64,000 nucleotides of DNA from Enterobacter asburiae (GTDB taxonomy: Bacteria; Pseudomonadota; Gammaproteobacteria; Enterobacterales; Enterobacteriaceae): NCBI GenBank assembly GCA_011754535.1, contig JAAQVN010000001.1:4464001-4528000 (forward strand), given 5' to 3'. Position numbers and translations under genes: made by a program. Under the pieces are notes generated by a model. It was not told the DNA's origin. It searched no databases and saw only the letters and a list, made by a program, of their open reading frames with translations. Below, one piece after another: positions 22,482 to 31,204 of this stretch. The first letter of the stretch is position 1. Every line of letters starts with the position of its first letter.

Positions 22482-23075
22482 ATGAGTGAAATCATTTCAG
22501 CAGCGGTTTTATTGATCCTGATAATGGATCCACTGGGCAACCTGCCAATCTTCATGTCGGTGCTGAAGCACACCGAGCCAAAGCGTCGCCGGGCGATCAT
22601 GATCCGCGAGCTGCTTATTGCCCTGCTGGTGATGTTTATCTTCCTGTTTGCTGGTGAAAAAATCCTCGCCTTCCTGAACCTGCGTGCCGAAACCGTTTCG
22701 ATTTCCGGCGGGATTATTCTGTTCCTGATCGCTATTAAGATGATTTTCCCGAGCGCGGAAGGCAGCAGCAGCGGCCTGCCCGCGGGTGAAGAGCCGTTTA
22801 TTGTGCCGCTGGCGATTCCCCTCGTCGCCGGGCCGACGATTCTGGCGACGCTGATGCTGCTGTCGCACCAGTATCCGAACCAGATGAGCCATCTGGTGAT
22901 TGCCCTGCTGATCGCCTGGGGCGGGACGTTTATTATCCTGCTGCAGTCGTCCCTGTTCCTGCGCCTGCTGGGTGAGAAAGGGGTGAACGCGCTGGAGCGT
23001 CTGATGGGGCTGATTCTGGTAATGATGGCGACGCAGATGTTCCTGGACGGAATCAGGGCGTGGATGAAAGGATGA
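22482..23075 (+). CDS. yhgN: MarC-family inner-membrane protein YhgN
   Basis: Six-segment membrane protein of the MarC/YhgN family with 197 residues, as in E. coli. The signature stretch LILIMDPLGNLPIFMSVLK is at the N-terminus and PLVAGPTILATLMLL in the middle. Function is not established for the family. It is divergent from asd and converges on tusA across a palindromic repeat. Confidence 0.93.
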   Translation: MSEIISAAVLLILIMDPLGNLPIFMSVLKHTEPKRRRAIMIRELLIALLVMFIFLFAGEKILAFLNLRAETVSISGGIILFLIAIKMIFPSAEGSSSGLPAGEEPFIVPLAIPLVAGPTILATLMLLSHQYPNQMSHLVIALLIAWGGTFIILLQSSLFLRLLGEKGVNALERLMGLILVMMATQMFLDGIRAWMKG

Positions 23076-23080
23076 CTTTC

Positions 23081-23127
23081 TCCCTCTCCCCGTGGGAGAG
23101 GGCCGGGGTGAGGGCATCAGGCCGCAG
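23081..23127. repeat. dispersed palindromic repeat, copy 4
   Basis: Arms CCCTCTCCC and GGGAGAGGG with CGT between them, followed by the reversed lead-in GGGTGAGGGCATCAGGCCGC. It lies between the converging yhgN and tusA. Confidence 0.85.
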
Positions 23128-23139
23128 AGGACAGCCCAC

Positions 23140-23382
23140 CTACCCCTTACGAATTAAATACCGGTACGGCAGCGCCTCGGTCTGCTGTGCCACCAGCTCA
23201 TGCTCCATAAAGGTACAAAAGCCGGGAATATCGCGCGTGGTGGCCGGGTCGTCGGCAATAATCAGCAGCGTTTCACCCGTCTGCATGTTGCGCACGGTTT
23301 TGCGTACCATCATTACCGGCTCCGGGCAGCGAAGGCCCTGGGCATCAAGGGTGTGGTCTGGGCTGGAAAACAGGTCGGTCAT
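23140..23382 (-). CDS. tusA: sulfur carrier protein TusA
   Basis: Small cytoplasmic sulfur carrier that takes persulfide from IscS and passes it to TusBCD for tRNA 2-thiouridine synthesis. The ATG at 23382 ([20 protein letters not shown]) gives 80 residues (E. coli 81). The active cysteine is Cys19 in the GLRCPEP motif. A longer frame upstream (19 codons) is not conserved. It stands alone, divergent from yhhQ. Confidence 0.96.
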   Translation of the reverse strand: MTDLFSSPDHTLDAQGLRCPEPVMMVRKTVRNMQTGETLLIIADDPATTRDIPGFCTFMEHELVAQQTEALPYRYLIRKG

Positions 23383-23549
23383 GATCTTCTCGGTCAGGTA
23401 AAAACGGCTGTAGTTTACGCCCCGGCGCGGGCAATGCAAACCAGGTTAACGATTGCGCAAAAACTAACCATTGCAATGTCCAGCCAAAGCAGTATCATGC
23501 TGCGGTTTTTATTGGGTTCCCTCACCCCAACGTATAAAAAGGTCACAAT

Positions 23550-24215
23550 ATGACGCAGTTCTCTGAATCACAGCGCGTAAAAGCGTTGTTCTGGCTTTCG
23601 CTTTTTCACCTGCTGGTGATCACCTCCAGCAACTATCTGGTGCAGCTCCCGATCTCCATTTTTGGTTTTCATACCACCTGGGGCGCGTTCAGTTTTCCGT
23701 TTATTTTCCTCGCCACCGATCTTACCGTGCGTATCTTTGGCGCACCGCTGGCGCGCCGCATTATTTTTGCGGTCATGCTTCCGGCGCTGTTCATTTCATA
23801 CGTGGTGTCATCCCTGTTTTATATGGGAAGCTGGCAGGGCGTTGAGGCATTAACCCACTTCAACCTGTTTGTTGCCCGTATCGCTGCCGCAAGCTTTATG
23901 GCCTACGCGCTGGGGCAAATCCTCGACGTGCACGTGTTTAACCGCCTGCGTCAGAATCACCGTTGGTGGATGGCACCCACCGCCTCCACGCTGTTCGGTA
24001 ACGTGAGCGATACGCTAGCCTTCTTCTTCATCGCCTTCTGGCGCAGCCCGGATGCGTTCATGGCCGAACACTGGATGGAAATCGCGCTGGTGGACTACTG
24101 CTTCAAGGTGCTCATCAGCATTGTGTTCTTCCTGCCGATGTACGGCGTGCTGCTGAATATGCTGCTGAAAAGGCTGGCAGATAAATCTGAAATCACGGCA
24201 TTGCAGGCTGGTTAA
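23550..24215 (+). CDS. yhhQ: queuosine precursor transporter YhhQ
   Basis: Inner-membrane VUT family protein that imports 7-cyano-7-deazaguanine. It has 221 residues, the E. coli length, with about six hydrophobic segments. Diagnostic stretches include FHTTWGAFSFPFIFLATDLT and NVSDTLAFFFIAFWRSP. It is followed at 72 bp by dcrB on the same strand. Confidence 0.95.
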   Translation: MTQFSESQRVKALFWLSLFHLLVITSSNYLVQLPISIFGFHTTWGAFSFPFIFLATDLTVRIFGAPLARRIIFAVMLPALFISYVVSSLFYMGSWQGVEALTHFNLFVARIAAASFMAYALGQILDVHVFNRLRQNHRWWMAPTASTLFGNVSDTLAFFFIAFWRSPDAFMAEHWMEIALVDYCFKVLISIVFFLPMYGVLLNMLLKRLADKSEITALQAG

Positions 24216-24287
24216 GGGTTCGCTTTATCAGTTGTGATAAGATGGACGAATGAGCCGCTATGGCCGTTTATCGAAAGGAAGAAGTCA

Positions 24288-24845
24288 ATGCGCAATCTGG
24301 TTAAATATGTCGGGATTGGCCTGCTGGTTGTGGGTCTTGCAGCCTGTGATAACAGCGACACGAAAACGCCTGCTCAGGGCGCGTCCGCAGAGAGCAACGC
24401 GACCGGTCAACCGGTGAATCTGATGGATGGCAAACTCAGTTTCTCTCTGCCAGCCGATATGACTGACCAGAGCGGCAAGCTGGGCACCCAGGCGAATAAT
24501 ATGCACGTATACTCCGACGCAACCGGCCAGAAAGCGGTCATTGTGATTGTGGGCGACGACACCAGCGAAGATCTGGCCGTCCTGTCCAAACGTCTGGAAG
24601 ACCAGCAGCGCGGCCGCGATCCGCAGCTGCAGGTGGTGACCAATAAATCCATTGAGCTGAAAGGCCATAAGCTGCAACAGCTGGACAGCATCATCTCCGC
24701 AAAAGGCCAGACCGCTTACTCTTCTGTGGTGCTGGGTAAGGTGGATAACAAACTGCTGACCCTGCAGATCACCCTGCCAGCGGAAGACCAGCAGAAAGCG
24801 CAGACGGCTGCTGAAAACATCATTAACACCATCGTGATCCAGTAA
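24288..24845 (+). CDS. dcrB: lipoprotein DcrB
   Basis: Periplasm-facing inner-membrane lipoprotein, in E. coli needed for phage C1/C6 adsorption and linked to envelope lipoprotein maturation. The ATG at 24288 ([20 protein letters not shown]) follows GGAAG and gives 185 residues, as in E. coli. The lipobox cysteine is residue 20. An in-frame ATG 18 codons upstream is not conserved. It ends at a strong terminator inside the tail of yhhS. Confidence 0.95.
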   Translation: MRNLVKYVGIGLLVVGLAACDNSDTKTPAQGASAESNATGQPVNLMDGKLSFSLPADMTDQSGKLGTQANNMHVYSDATGQKAVIVIVGDDTSEDLAVLSKRLEDQQRGRDPQLQVVTNKSIELKGHKLQQLDSIISAKGQTAYSSVVLGKVDNKLLTLQITLPAEDQQKAQTAAENIINTIVIQ

Positions 24846-24849
24846 CCTT

Positions 24850-26067
24850 TCACGACGATGACGTGGCCTCCGGTGCCTGCACCGGAGGCCATTTTTTTAG
24901 CCGCCACGTCAGCAGTAAGGCAAGAATCACCAGACCTGCCGCGGCAATGTAGATCACCGGTACCCCCGCCCAGGCCATCACCAGCCCTGCCAGCGGCCCG
25001 GTAATGCCCAACGACATATCCATAAACACCGTATAGGTCGCCAGAGCCGCCCCCTGGTTCTGCTGCGGCACCGCTTTCACCGCCACCACCCCCAGCGCCG
25101 GGAAGACCAGTGAAAAACCCGCCCCTGCAAGGAAGACGCCAATTTTCGCCATCCAGGGTGCGCTGGCTATGCCGGTTAACAGCAGCCCGACAATCTCAAC
25201 CGCAAAACAGATCATCGCCACATTCAGCCCGCCCAGGCGGTTGATACTGTTCGGGAAAAGCAGGCGTGCGCCAACAAACGCACCGCTAAAGAGGGTTAAT
25301 GCAAAGGCCGCGCCCTCCCAGCCTTTGGCGTCGTAAAAGAGGGTAATGAAGGTTGCAATTACGCCGAAGCCGGTGGTCGCCAGGGCCAGCGCCATACCGT
25401 ACGGCCAGACGCGCCCCAGCACGGCCCGAAACGGCAGCGGCTTGCCCTTGCTGGCCCTCACTTTCGGGCGCGGCAGCGCAAACAGTATCGCCACAAGCGC
25501 GACCGCCATAATGGTGAGCGACAATCCATACAGCCCGCCAAAGGCATAACAGGCCACGCCAAGCGGCGCGCCGAGCGCCATCGCGCCGTAGGTGACAACC
25601 CCGTTCCAGGAGATCACCCGGCCAATGTGCGTCGCACCTACAACCCCAACGCCCCACAGCGTCGAGCCGGTTCCCGCCAGGCTTTGCCCAATGCCGAGTA
25701 TGACGCGGCCCAGGCAAAGCAGCGCCAGGCTAGCCAGCGGCCAGGCGCCGGCAGCAGCAGCCAGCAGATAGCTCAGGCCGCTCAGGAAACAGACGCATAA
25801 TCCCACCACCACGATGCTTTTAGGACCAAACAGGTCGGCGTAGCGCCCGGCGTGAGGGCGGCTCAGGAGCGTGGCGAAATACTGCAGGCTGATGACCAGC
25901 CCCGCCCAGAACGCGCTAAAACCCATCACGTCATGGACATAGCCCGGCAGAACCGCCAGCGGCAGGCCGATCGTCAGGTAACTGGCAAAGTTGAAAATAA
26001 CGACGGAAACGATACGCAGATTGAGGCGCAATCCGCTCAGCGCCGGTTCGGCGGCAGCTTCGGGCAT
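24850..26067 (-). CDS. yhhS: MFS transporter YhhS
   Basis: Major facilitator superfamily inner-membrane protein of 405 residues, the E. coli length, with twelve predicted segments. Between segments 2 and 3 lies the MFS loop motif SRPHAGRYADLFGPK. In E. coli it has been associated with arabinose efflux and glyphosate tolerance; the natural substrate is uncertain. It is divergent from yhhT. Its 3' end is shared with the dcrB terminator. Confidence 0.93.
   Translation of the reverse strand: MPEAAAEPALSGLRLNLRIVSVVIFNFASYLTIGLPLAVLPGYVHDVMGFSAFWAGLVISLQYFATLLSRPHAGRYADLFGPKSIVVVGLCVCFLSGLSYLLAAAAGAWPLASLALLCLGRVILGIGQSLAGTGSTLWGVGVVGATHIGRVISWNGVVTYGAMALGAPLGVACYAFGGLYGLSLTIMAVALVAILFALPRPKVRASKGKPLPFRAVLGRVWPYGMALALATTGFGVIATFITLFYDAKGWEGAAFALTLFSGAFVGARLLFPNSINRLGGLNVAMICFAVEIVGLLLTGIASAPWMAKIGVFLAGAGFSLVFPALGVVAVKAVPQQNQGAALATYTVFMDMSLGITGPLAGLVMAWAGVPVIYIAAAGLVILALLLTWRLKKWPPVQAPEATSSS
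24865..24898 (+). terminator. rho-independent terminator of dcrB
   Basis: GGCCTCCGGTG / CACCGGAGGCC stem with a short loop, then ATTTTTTT. It is embedded in the last codons of the converging yhhS. Confidence 0.9.
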
Positions 26068-26212
26068 GGGGGTTTACCTGAATTTTTTGCAACAGTGTTT
26101 CACTATTACCACGGCGCAATAAGAAAATCAGCCCCGACTTTCAGATTATCGGCGCCAGACGAAGCGGCCCCCAGGCACTACACTTATCGGGTCATCATCT
26201 TAAGGAACGCGC

Positions 26213-27262
26213 ATGTTAGCTCCCCAGCCCGATAAAGCAGGACTCCACATCTTATTAAAGCTCGCCTGTCTGGTGGTTATTCTTGCGGGCATTCATGCTG
26301 CCGCTGACATTATCGTCCAGCTCCTGCTGGCCCTGTTTTTTGCCATTGTTCTGAATCCGCTGGTGACCTGGTTTTTACGCCGGGGCGTGAGCCGTCCGGT
26401 GGCCATCACCATCGTGGTTATCGTGATGCTGATTGGCCTGACGGCGCTCTTCGGGGTACTGGCGGCCTCGCTGAGCGAGTTCTCCACCATGTTGCCGCAG
26501 TACAATAAAGAGCTGACGCGTAAAATCGTCGCGCTGCAGGAGATGATGCCTTTTCTTAACCTGCATATTTCGCCTGAACGGATGCTGCGCAGGATGGATT
26601 CCGAGAAGGTCATGACCTACGCCACCACGCTGATGACCGGTCTTTCCGGCGCGATGGCCAGCATACTGCTGCTGGTCATGACGGTAGTGTTCATGCTGTT
26701 CGAAGTCCGCCACGTCCCCTATAAGCTGCGCTTTGCTTTAAATAACCCGCAAATACACATTGCCGGCCTACACCGCGCCTTAAAGGGGGTCTCCAAATAT
26801 CTGGCGCTGAAAACGCTGCTCAGCGTCTGGACCGGCATTATCGTCTGGCTGGGGCTGATGCTGATGGACGTACAGTTCGCGCTGATGTGGGGGGTGCTGG
26901 CGTTTCTGCTGAACTACGTGCCGAATATTGGCGCGGTGCTTTCCGCCGTGCCGCCAATGATCCAGGCGTTTCTGTTTAACGGTTTCTACGAATGCATGTT
27001 GGTCGGGGCGCTCTTCCTCGTCGTGCATATGGTGCTGGGCAACATTCTTGAACCGCGCATGATGGGGCACAGGCTGGGCATGTCGACGCTGGTAGTGTTT
27101 TTATCGTTGCTGATTTGGGGATGGCTGCTGGGCCCGGTCGGCATGCTGCTGTCGGTCCCGCTGACCAGCGTATGTAAAATCTGGATGGAAACCACCAAAG
27201 GGGGCAGCAAGCTGGCGATCCTGCTGGGGCCAGGGCGGCCAAAAAGCCGGTTACCAGGGTAA
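26213..27262 (+). CDS. yhhT: AI-2E family membrane transporter YhhT
   Basis: Polytopic inner-membrane protein of the AI-2E (TqsA/PerM) family with 349 residues, as in E. coli. Hydrophobic segments flank a central soluble part, and the family region NYVPNIGAVLSAVPP is present. In E. coli K-12 the next gene is acpT. Here a 15-kb aryl-polyene cluster separates yhhT from acpT. Confidence 0.94.
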   Translation: MLAPQPDKAGLHILLKLACLVVILAGIHAAADIIVQLLLALFFAIVLNPLVTWFLRRGVSRPVAITIVVIVMLIGLTALFGVLAASLSEFSTMLPQYNKELTRKIVALQEMMPFLNLHISPERMLRRMDSEKVMTYATTLMTGLSGAMASILLLVMTVVFMLFEVRHVPYKLRFALNNPQIHIAGLHRALKGVSKYLALKTLLSVWTGIIVWLGLMLMDVQFALMWGVLAFLLNYVPNIGAVLSAVPPMIQAFLFNGFYECMLVGALFLVVHMVLGNILEPRMMGHRLGMSTLVVFLSLLIWGWLLGPVGMLLSVPLTSVCKIWMETTKGGSKLAILLGPGRPKSRLPG

Positions 27263-27309
27263 CTTGGCTATGTCATCAGGCTTAGACCGTCAATAGAACG
27301 CCTTAATTA

Positions 27310-27335
27310 CCGCGACGCTCACCGTCGCGGTATTT
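27310..27335 (+). terminator. rho-independent terminator of yhhT
   Basis: CCGCGACG / CGTCGCGG stem with loop CTCAC, followed by TATTTTTATTT. Confidence 0.85.
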
Positions 27336-27575
27336 TTATTTGCTTTAAGGCATATGCTCCCGTTTTTATTCACCTCACCCACATTTCGCTTTAACGCAAA
27401 TTAAAAAAAACGGAATGATTAATTATTTTGCGTGATATTATACCCTGCCTTAGCGTCAACCTAATGCAAACATTAATATTGATTAAAAAAGACACCTGAC
27501 TTAATCCGTAGGTCTGGTGATGCTTATTTGTAAAAAACACTACCTTTAATTGTTATTATTGATATGGAGTTGTTG
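27336..27575 (+). promoter_or_regulatory. AT-rich leader and promoter region of the aryl-polyene operon
   Basis: About 240 bp with no gene, clearly richer in A/T than both flanks. A -10-like TATTAT lies near 27437-27442, but no well-spaced -35 was found. This is the only long gap at the head of the cluster, so the main promoter is expected here. No regulator gene is seen inside the cluster. Confidence 0.45.
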
Positions 27576-27965
27576 ATGAAAAAGATCGTTAAATGGTGCG
27601 CTGCTGCAGTATTCGTTGGCGCTCTGGCTGGTTGTGCGCGTACCGCCCCAATCGCTCAGGTTCACTCTGTCGTGAGCGCAGGTCATACTGCCGATCAGGT
27701 GAAAACGGCAATTTTGAAAGCAGGCCAGAAGCGTGACTGGATCATGACGGAAGCGGGCCCGGGCGTTATTAAGGGGCGTCTGCAGGCACGCGATCACTCG
27801 GTCCAGGTACGTATTCCCTACTCTGCGACAAGCTATTCAATTAATTACGAAAGTAGCCTGAACCTGAAAGCGGCAGACGGTAAAATTCACAAAAATTATA
27901 ACCGCTGGGTGAACAACCTCGACCACGATATTCAGCTGAATCTCTCTGCGGGTGCCGCGCTGTAA
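27576..27965 (+). CDS. apeA: small lipoprotein ApeA at the head of the aryl-polyene cluster
   Basis: 129-residue secreted protein with a lipoprotein signal: MKKIVKWCAAAVFVGALAGC ends at the lipobox cysteine (residue 20), followed by ART. The start at 27576 has GGAG six bases upstream; an in-frame ATG 12 bases earlier lacks this. The mature part has no motif I can assign. It is the first gene of the cluster, and a stem-loop follows it. Its role is unknown; an outer-membrane or periplasmic accessory to pigment placement is an inference. The ape letter follows the published gene order as I recall it. Confidence 0.75.
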   Translation: MKKIVKWCAAAVFVGALAGCARTAPIAQVHSVVSAGHTADQVKTAILKAGQKRDWIMTEAGPGVIKGRLQARDHSVQVRIPYSATSYSINYESSLNLKAADGKIHKNYNRWVNNLDHDIQLNLSAGAAL

Positions 27966-27978
27966 TATTTTTCTAAAG

Positions 27979-27998
27979 TCGGGCCGGACATGGCCCGA
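27979..27998 (+). other. stem-loop between apeA and apeB
   Basis: TCGGGCC and GGCCCGA pair around a 6-base loop in the 68-bp gap after apeA. No T-run follows, so it is more likely an RNA processing or stability element, or a weak pause, than a terminator. Confidence 0.5.
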
Positions 27999-28033
27999 TA
28001 ACCTCATTTCTTGCCCTGAAAGGTTACGCAACA

Positions 28034-29098
28034 ATGTACGAAAAGGACACGCTCAGCGCCCTGGATGCCATTACCGAAGCGCAACGCATCGCTTTTGCTC
28101 CGATGTTATTTCAGACCGCGCTTTGTCTGCGTAACTCGGGTGTCCTCGCCTGGCTCGATAAACAGGGTAATAAGGGGGCGAGCCTCGAAGAAATAACCGA
28201 AAACAGTACCCTGAGCAACTATGCCGTCAGCGTATTGTTAGACATGGGATTAAGCGGGCGGATAATTACCTGGAAAGAAAGTCGTTATTTCCTGGCGAAA
28301 GTGGGCCATTTCTTACTCCACGATCCCATGACCCGCGTTAATATGGATTTCACGCAGGACGTCTGTTACCAGGGGTTATTTCACCTGGCCGACGCCCTGC
28401 AGGAAGAAAAACCGGCCGGATTATCCGTGTTTGGCGACTGGCCAACCATCTATCCGGCCTTATCCCAGCTTCCTGCCCGGGCAAAAGAGAGCTGGTTCGC
28501 CTTCGATCACTACTATTCTGACGCCGCTTTTGACGCCGCGTTGCCATATATATTCGCAAGCTCGCCGACAAAATTGTACGATGTGGGCGGAAATACGGGT
28601 AAATGGTCGTTACGCTGCTGCCGCTATGACGATAATGTTGCCGTGACGATCCTCGATCTCCCGCAGCAGATAGCGCTGGCGCAGGAAAACATCGAAAAAG
28701 CAGGTTTTTCTCATCGTATTGGATTCCATGCTGTCGATATGCTTAGTCCGGCTGCATTGCCGGGAGATGCTGACGTCTGGTGGATGAGCCAGTTTCTGGA
28801 CTGTTTCTCTCCGGATCAGATTGTCGCCATGCTGACGCGCGTCGCACAGGTCATGAAGCCAGGCGCACGGTTGTGCATCATGGAGCTTTTCTGGGATGCC
28901 CAGAAATATGAAGCGGCGGCTTTCAGCCTGAATGCCACCTCGCTCTATTTCACCTGTATGGCGAATGGTAATAGCCGTTTTTACAGCGTAGAGAAGTTTT
29001 ATCACTACCTGGAGAGGGCGGGCTTCTGCATTGAACAGCGGCTGGATAACCTTGGGGTAGGTCATACCCTGTTAATATGCACCAAACGTGAACAATAG
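28034..29098 (+). CDS. apeB: SAM-dependent methyltransferase ApeB
   Basis: 354 residues with the layout of the O-methyltransferase-2 family: an N-terminal helix-rich dimerisation part and a Rossmann SAM domain. The SAM-binding motif DVGGNTGK is at residues 183-190, with an acidic position shortly after (VTILDLP). Aryl polyenes of E. coli carry a methyl on the aryl head, so methylation of the 4-hydroxyphenyl head or its precursor is the likely task; that is inference. It is separated from apeA by a stem-loop and from apeC by 65 bp. Confidence 0.8.
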   Translation: MYEKDTLSALDAITEAQRIAFAPMLFQTALCLRNSGVLAWLDKQGNKGASLEEITENSTLSNYAVSVLLDMGLSGRIITWKESRYFLAKVGHFLLHDPMTRVNMDFTQDVCYQGLFHLADALQEEKPAGLSVFGDWPTIYPALSQLPARAKESWFAFDHYYSDAAFDAALPYIFASSPTKLYDVGGNTGKWSLRCCRYDDNVAVTILDLPQQIALAQENIEKAGFSHRIGFHAVDMLSPAALPGDADVWWMSQFLDCFSPDQIVAMLTRVAQVMKPGARLCIMELFWDAQKYEAAAFSLNATSLYFTCMANGNSRFYSVEKFYHYLERAGFCIEQRLDNLGVGHTLLICTKREQ

Positions 29099-29163
29099 CG
29101 CAGCCTGGCTGCCCGGGTGGCCCAGCCTGCCCTTTGAATACGGTATTCCGCGGACGCGCGTAG

Positions 29164-29886
29164 ATGAAATTTTCACTGAACATTATTGACTGGCAGGCAA
29201 GAGCGCCAGGACTAAGCGATGCCGCAGAGTGGCAGGCGTGGTCGCGCCTGCAGTCGACTATAGACCCAACGGCCCCGCTTCCCCGGCTGACTGCGTTACC
29301 CATGATGACCGCGCGCCGCCTTAACTCGGGCAGTAAGCTGGCGGTGGATCTTGGTCTTGCCATGCTGCAAAGCCACGCCGTTGATGCCGTCGTCTATTCC
29401 AGCCGCCACGGCGAACTGGAGCGCAATTACCGTATTCTGCATGCGCTGGCAACCGGTCAGGCCGTCTCGCCTACCGACTTCGCCATGTCCGTGCACAACT
29501 CCGCTGTGGGCAATCTTACTATTACCGCTCGCCAGCCTGTTGTCTCGTCATCCATTTCTGCCGGGCTGGACACCTTCCAGCAGGCCCTGTGTGAAGTGCT
29601 GAGCCTGCTGCAGGCGGGCTACTCCCGCGTCTTGCTGGTGGATTTTGACGGCACGCTGCCGGAATTTTACCACCCGGCATTGCCGCCGCAGATGCCCACC
29701 TGGCCGTACGTGCTGGCGCTGGTGATTGAATCCGGCAGCGAATGGCAGTGCGAAACCCGCAGCGGCAGCACGGGCGAGGAGCCTACTCTGCCGCAAAGCC
29801 TGATGTTCCTGCAACGCTATCTCCGCGAGGAGCGGCAGTTTGTGGTGCCCGGCGAACGCCTGCTGTGGCAGTGGGCGCGCCGATGA
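29164..29886 (+). CDS. apeC: chain-length-factor-like ketosynthase ApeC
   Basis: 240-residue protein matching only the N-terminal half of a beta-ketoacyl synthase. No cysteine stands where the nucleophile should be: the region reads PVVSSSISAGLDTFQQ, whereas the partner ApeO has STACSSSA. The C-terminal histidine half is absent. In studied APE systems ApeC acts as the chain length factor in a heterodimer with ApeO, and the sequence fits that. It overlaps apeD by four bases (ATGA). Confidence 0.82.
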   Translation: MKFSLNIIDWQARAPGLSDAAEWQAWSRLQSTIDPTAPLPRLTALPMMTARRLNSGSKLAVDLGLAMLQSHAVDAVVYSSRHGELERNYRILHALATGQAVSPTDFAMSVHNSAVGNLTITARQPVVSSSISAGLDTFQQALCEVLSLLQAGYSRVLLVDFDGTLPEFYHPALPPQMPTWPYVLALVIESGSEWQCETRSGSTGEEPTLPQSLMFLQRYLREERQFVVPGERLLWQWARR

Positions 29887-30698
29887 ACCGCCTGGCCGCC
29901 CGGATCAACTGGCTATGGCGTCTGGCGATGACCGGACTCTGCTTCGTGCTGTTTGGCGCGGGCGGCCTGCTGCTGTCGCTGATCTGGTTCAACCTGCTGC
30001 TGATTGTTCAGCGCGATCGCGCCAAACGCCGTAGCCTGGCGCGCCGCAGCATTGCGGCCAGCTTCCGCGTCTTCTTAACCGTTGCCCGCGGCACCGGGGT
30101 GCTGGACTATCGCATTCACAATCTTGACGCGCTTCGCGGCGATCGGGGCTGTCTGGTGGTGGCTAACCACCCAACGCTAATTGACTACGTGATTCTGGCG
30201 TCGGTGATGCCCGAAACCGACTGTCTGGTGAAGAGCGCGTTACTGCGCAATCCCTTTGTCAGCGGCGTTATCCGCGCGGCGGATTACCTGATTAACAGCG
30301 AAGCCGAGCCTCTGCTCGCTGCCAGCCGGCAGCGTCTGGCCCACGGCGACACGCTGTTAATCTTCCCGGAAGGCACGCGTACCCGGCCAGGTGAGGCTAT
30401 CGCCCTCCAGCGCGGCGCGGCAAATATCGCCGTGCGCTGCCGCAGCGATCTGCGGATCGTGCTGATCCACTGCAGCGAGCACCTGCTGGATAAAAAAAGC
30501 CGCTGGTATGACGTACCGCCCGCAAAACCTGTCTTTACCGTGGATGTGCGCGATCGCGTGAACATCGACGAATTTTACGATGCAAATGAACAAGAACCGG
30601 CGCTGGCGGCAAGGCAGTTAAACCGGCATCTGGAGCATCGATTAACATCAGGCCTTCAATCTTTGTCAGGAATTAATGATGCAAGCGCTTTATCTTGA
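29883..30698 (+). CDS. apeD: 1-acyl-glycerol-phosphate-type acyltransferase ApeD
   Basis: 271-residue PlsC-like membrane acyltransferase. The ATG at 29883 overlaps the apeC stop. Hydrophobic N-terminal segments (residues about 12-42) precede the HX4D motif NHPTLID (His96, Asp101) and FPEGTR at 161-166. It probably attaches the polyene chain, or a fatty acyl chain, to a lipid carrier at the cytoplasmic face; that is inference. The 3' end overlaps apeE. A longer frame beginning at 29742 lies over apeC and is not supported. Confidence 0.85.
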   Translation: MNRLAARINWLWRLAMTGLCFVLFGAGGLLLSLIWFNLLLIVQRDRAKRRSLARRSIAASFRVFLTVARGTGVLDYRIHNLDALRGDRGCLVVANHPTLIDYVILASVMPETDCLVKSALLRNPFVSGVIRAADYLINSEAEPLLAASRQRLAHGDTLLIFPEGTRTRPGEAIALQRGAANIAVRCRSDLRIVLIHCSEHLLDKKSRWYDVPPAKPVFTVDVRDRVNIDEFYDANEQEPALAARQLNRHLEHRLTSGLQSLSGINDASALS

Positions 30699-30936
30699 AA
30701 TTAAGAATCTCATTATCACCACGCTGAATCTGGACGAGCTTACCGCAGAGGATATTGATACCGATGCCGCGCTGTTTGGCGATGGGCTGGGTCTCGACTC
30801 TATCGACGCGCTGGAGCTCGGTCTGGCGGTGAAAAACCAGTATGGCGTGGTGCTTTCTGCCGAAAGCGAGGAGATGCGCCAGCACTTCTTTTCCGTCGCC
30901 ACCCTGGCGTCCTTTATCCATGCCCAACGCGCCTGA
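30679..30936 (+). CDS. apeE: acyl carrier protein ApeE
   Basis: 85-residue acidic ACP with the phosphopantetheine serine in GLGLDSIDALEL (Ser41). Two adjacent ATGs exist (30676 and 30679). The AGGAA at 30668-30672 is better spaced for the second, but either is possible. It carries starter and growing polyene chains as a thioester. It is expected to be modified by AcpT, encoded at the end of the cluster. The start lies inside the last codons of apeD. Confidence 0.9.
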   Translation: MQALYLEIKNLIITTLNLDELTAEDIDTDAALFGDGLGLDSIDALELGLAVKNQYGVVLSAESEEMRQHFFSVATLASFIHAQRA

Positions 30937-30946
30937 GACGTGAACT

Positions 30947-31198
30947 ATGACCGAACAAGAAACCATTTATCAGGAAGTCTGCGGCCTTCTGATCAAACTC
31001 TTTGAAATCGACCCGCAGGACATTACGCCCGAAGCCCGTCTTTACGAAGACCTGGAGCTGGACAGCATTGATGCGGTGGACATGATTGTCCATCTGCAGA
31101 AGAAAACCGGTAAGAAAATCAAGCCGGAAACCTTCAAATCGGTTCGTACCGTTCAGGATGTGGTAGACGCCGTCGAACAGCTTCTGCGCGAAGAGTAA
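30947..31198 (+). CDS. apeF: acyl carrier protein ApeF
   Basis: 83-residue second ACP with the attachment serine in LELDSIDAVDM (Ser40). It lies 10 bp after apeE. Having two different ACPs side by side is typical of APE clusters, where the two are thought to have different roles in initiation and elongation; which does which cannot be told from sequence. Confidence 0.9.
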   Translation: MTEQETIYQEVCGLLIKLFEIDPQDITPEARLYEDLELDSIDAVDMIVHLQKKTGKKIKPETFKSVRTVQDVVDAVEQLLREE

Positions 31199-31204
31199 AA
31201 CACC

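Noticed and set aside
29099..29163. Possible small gene in the apeB-apeC gap
   Set aside because: Only 65 bp, with partial palindromes and no start codon followed by a meaningful frame.
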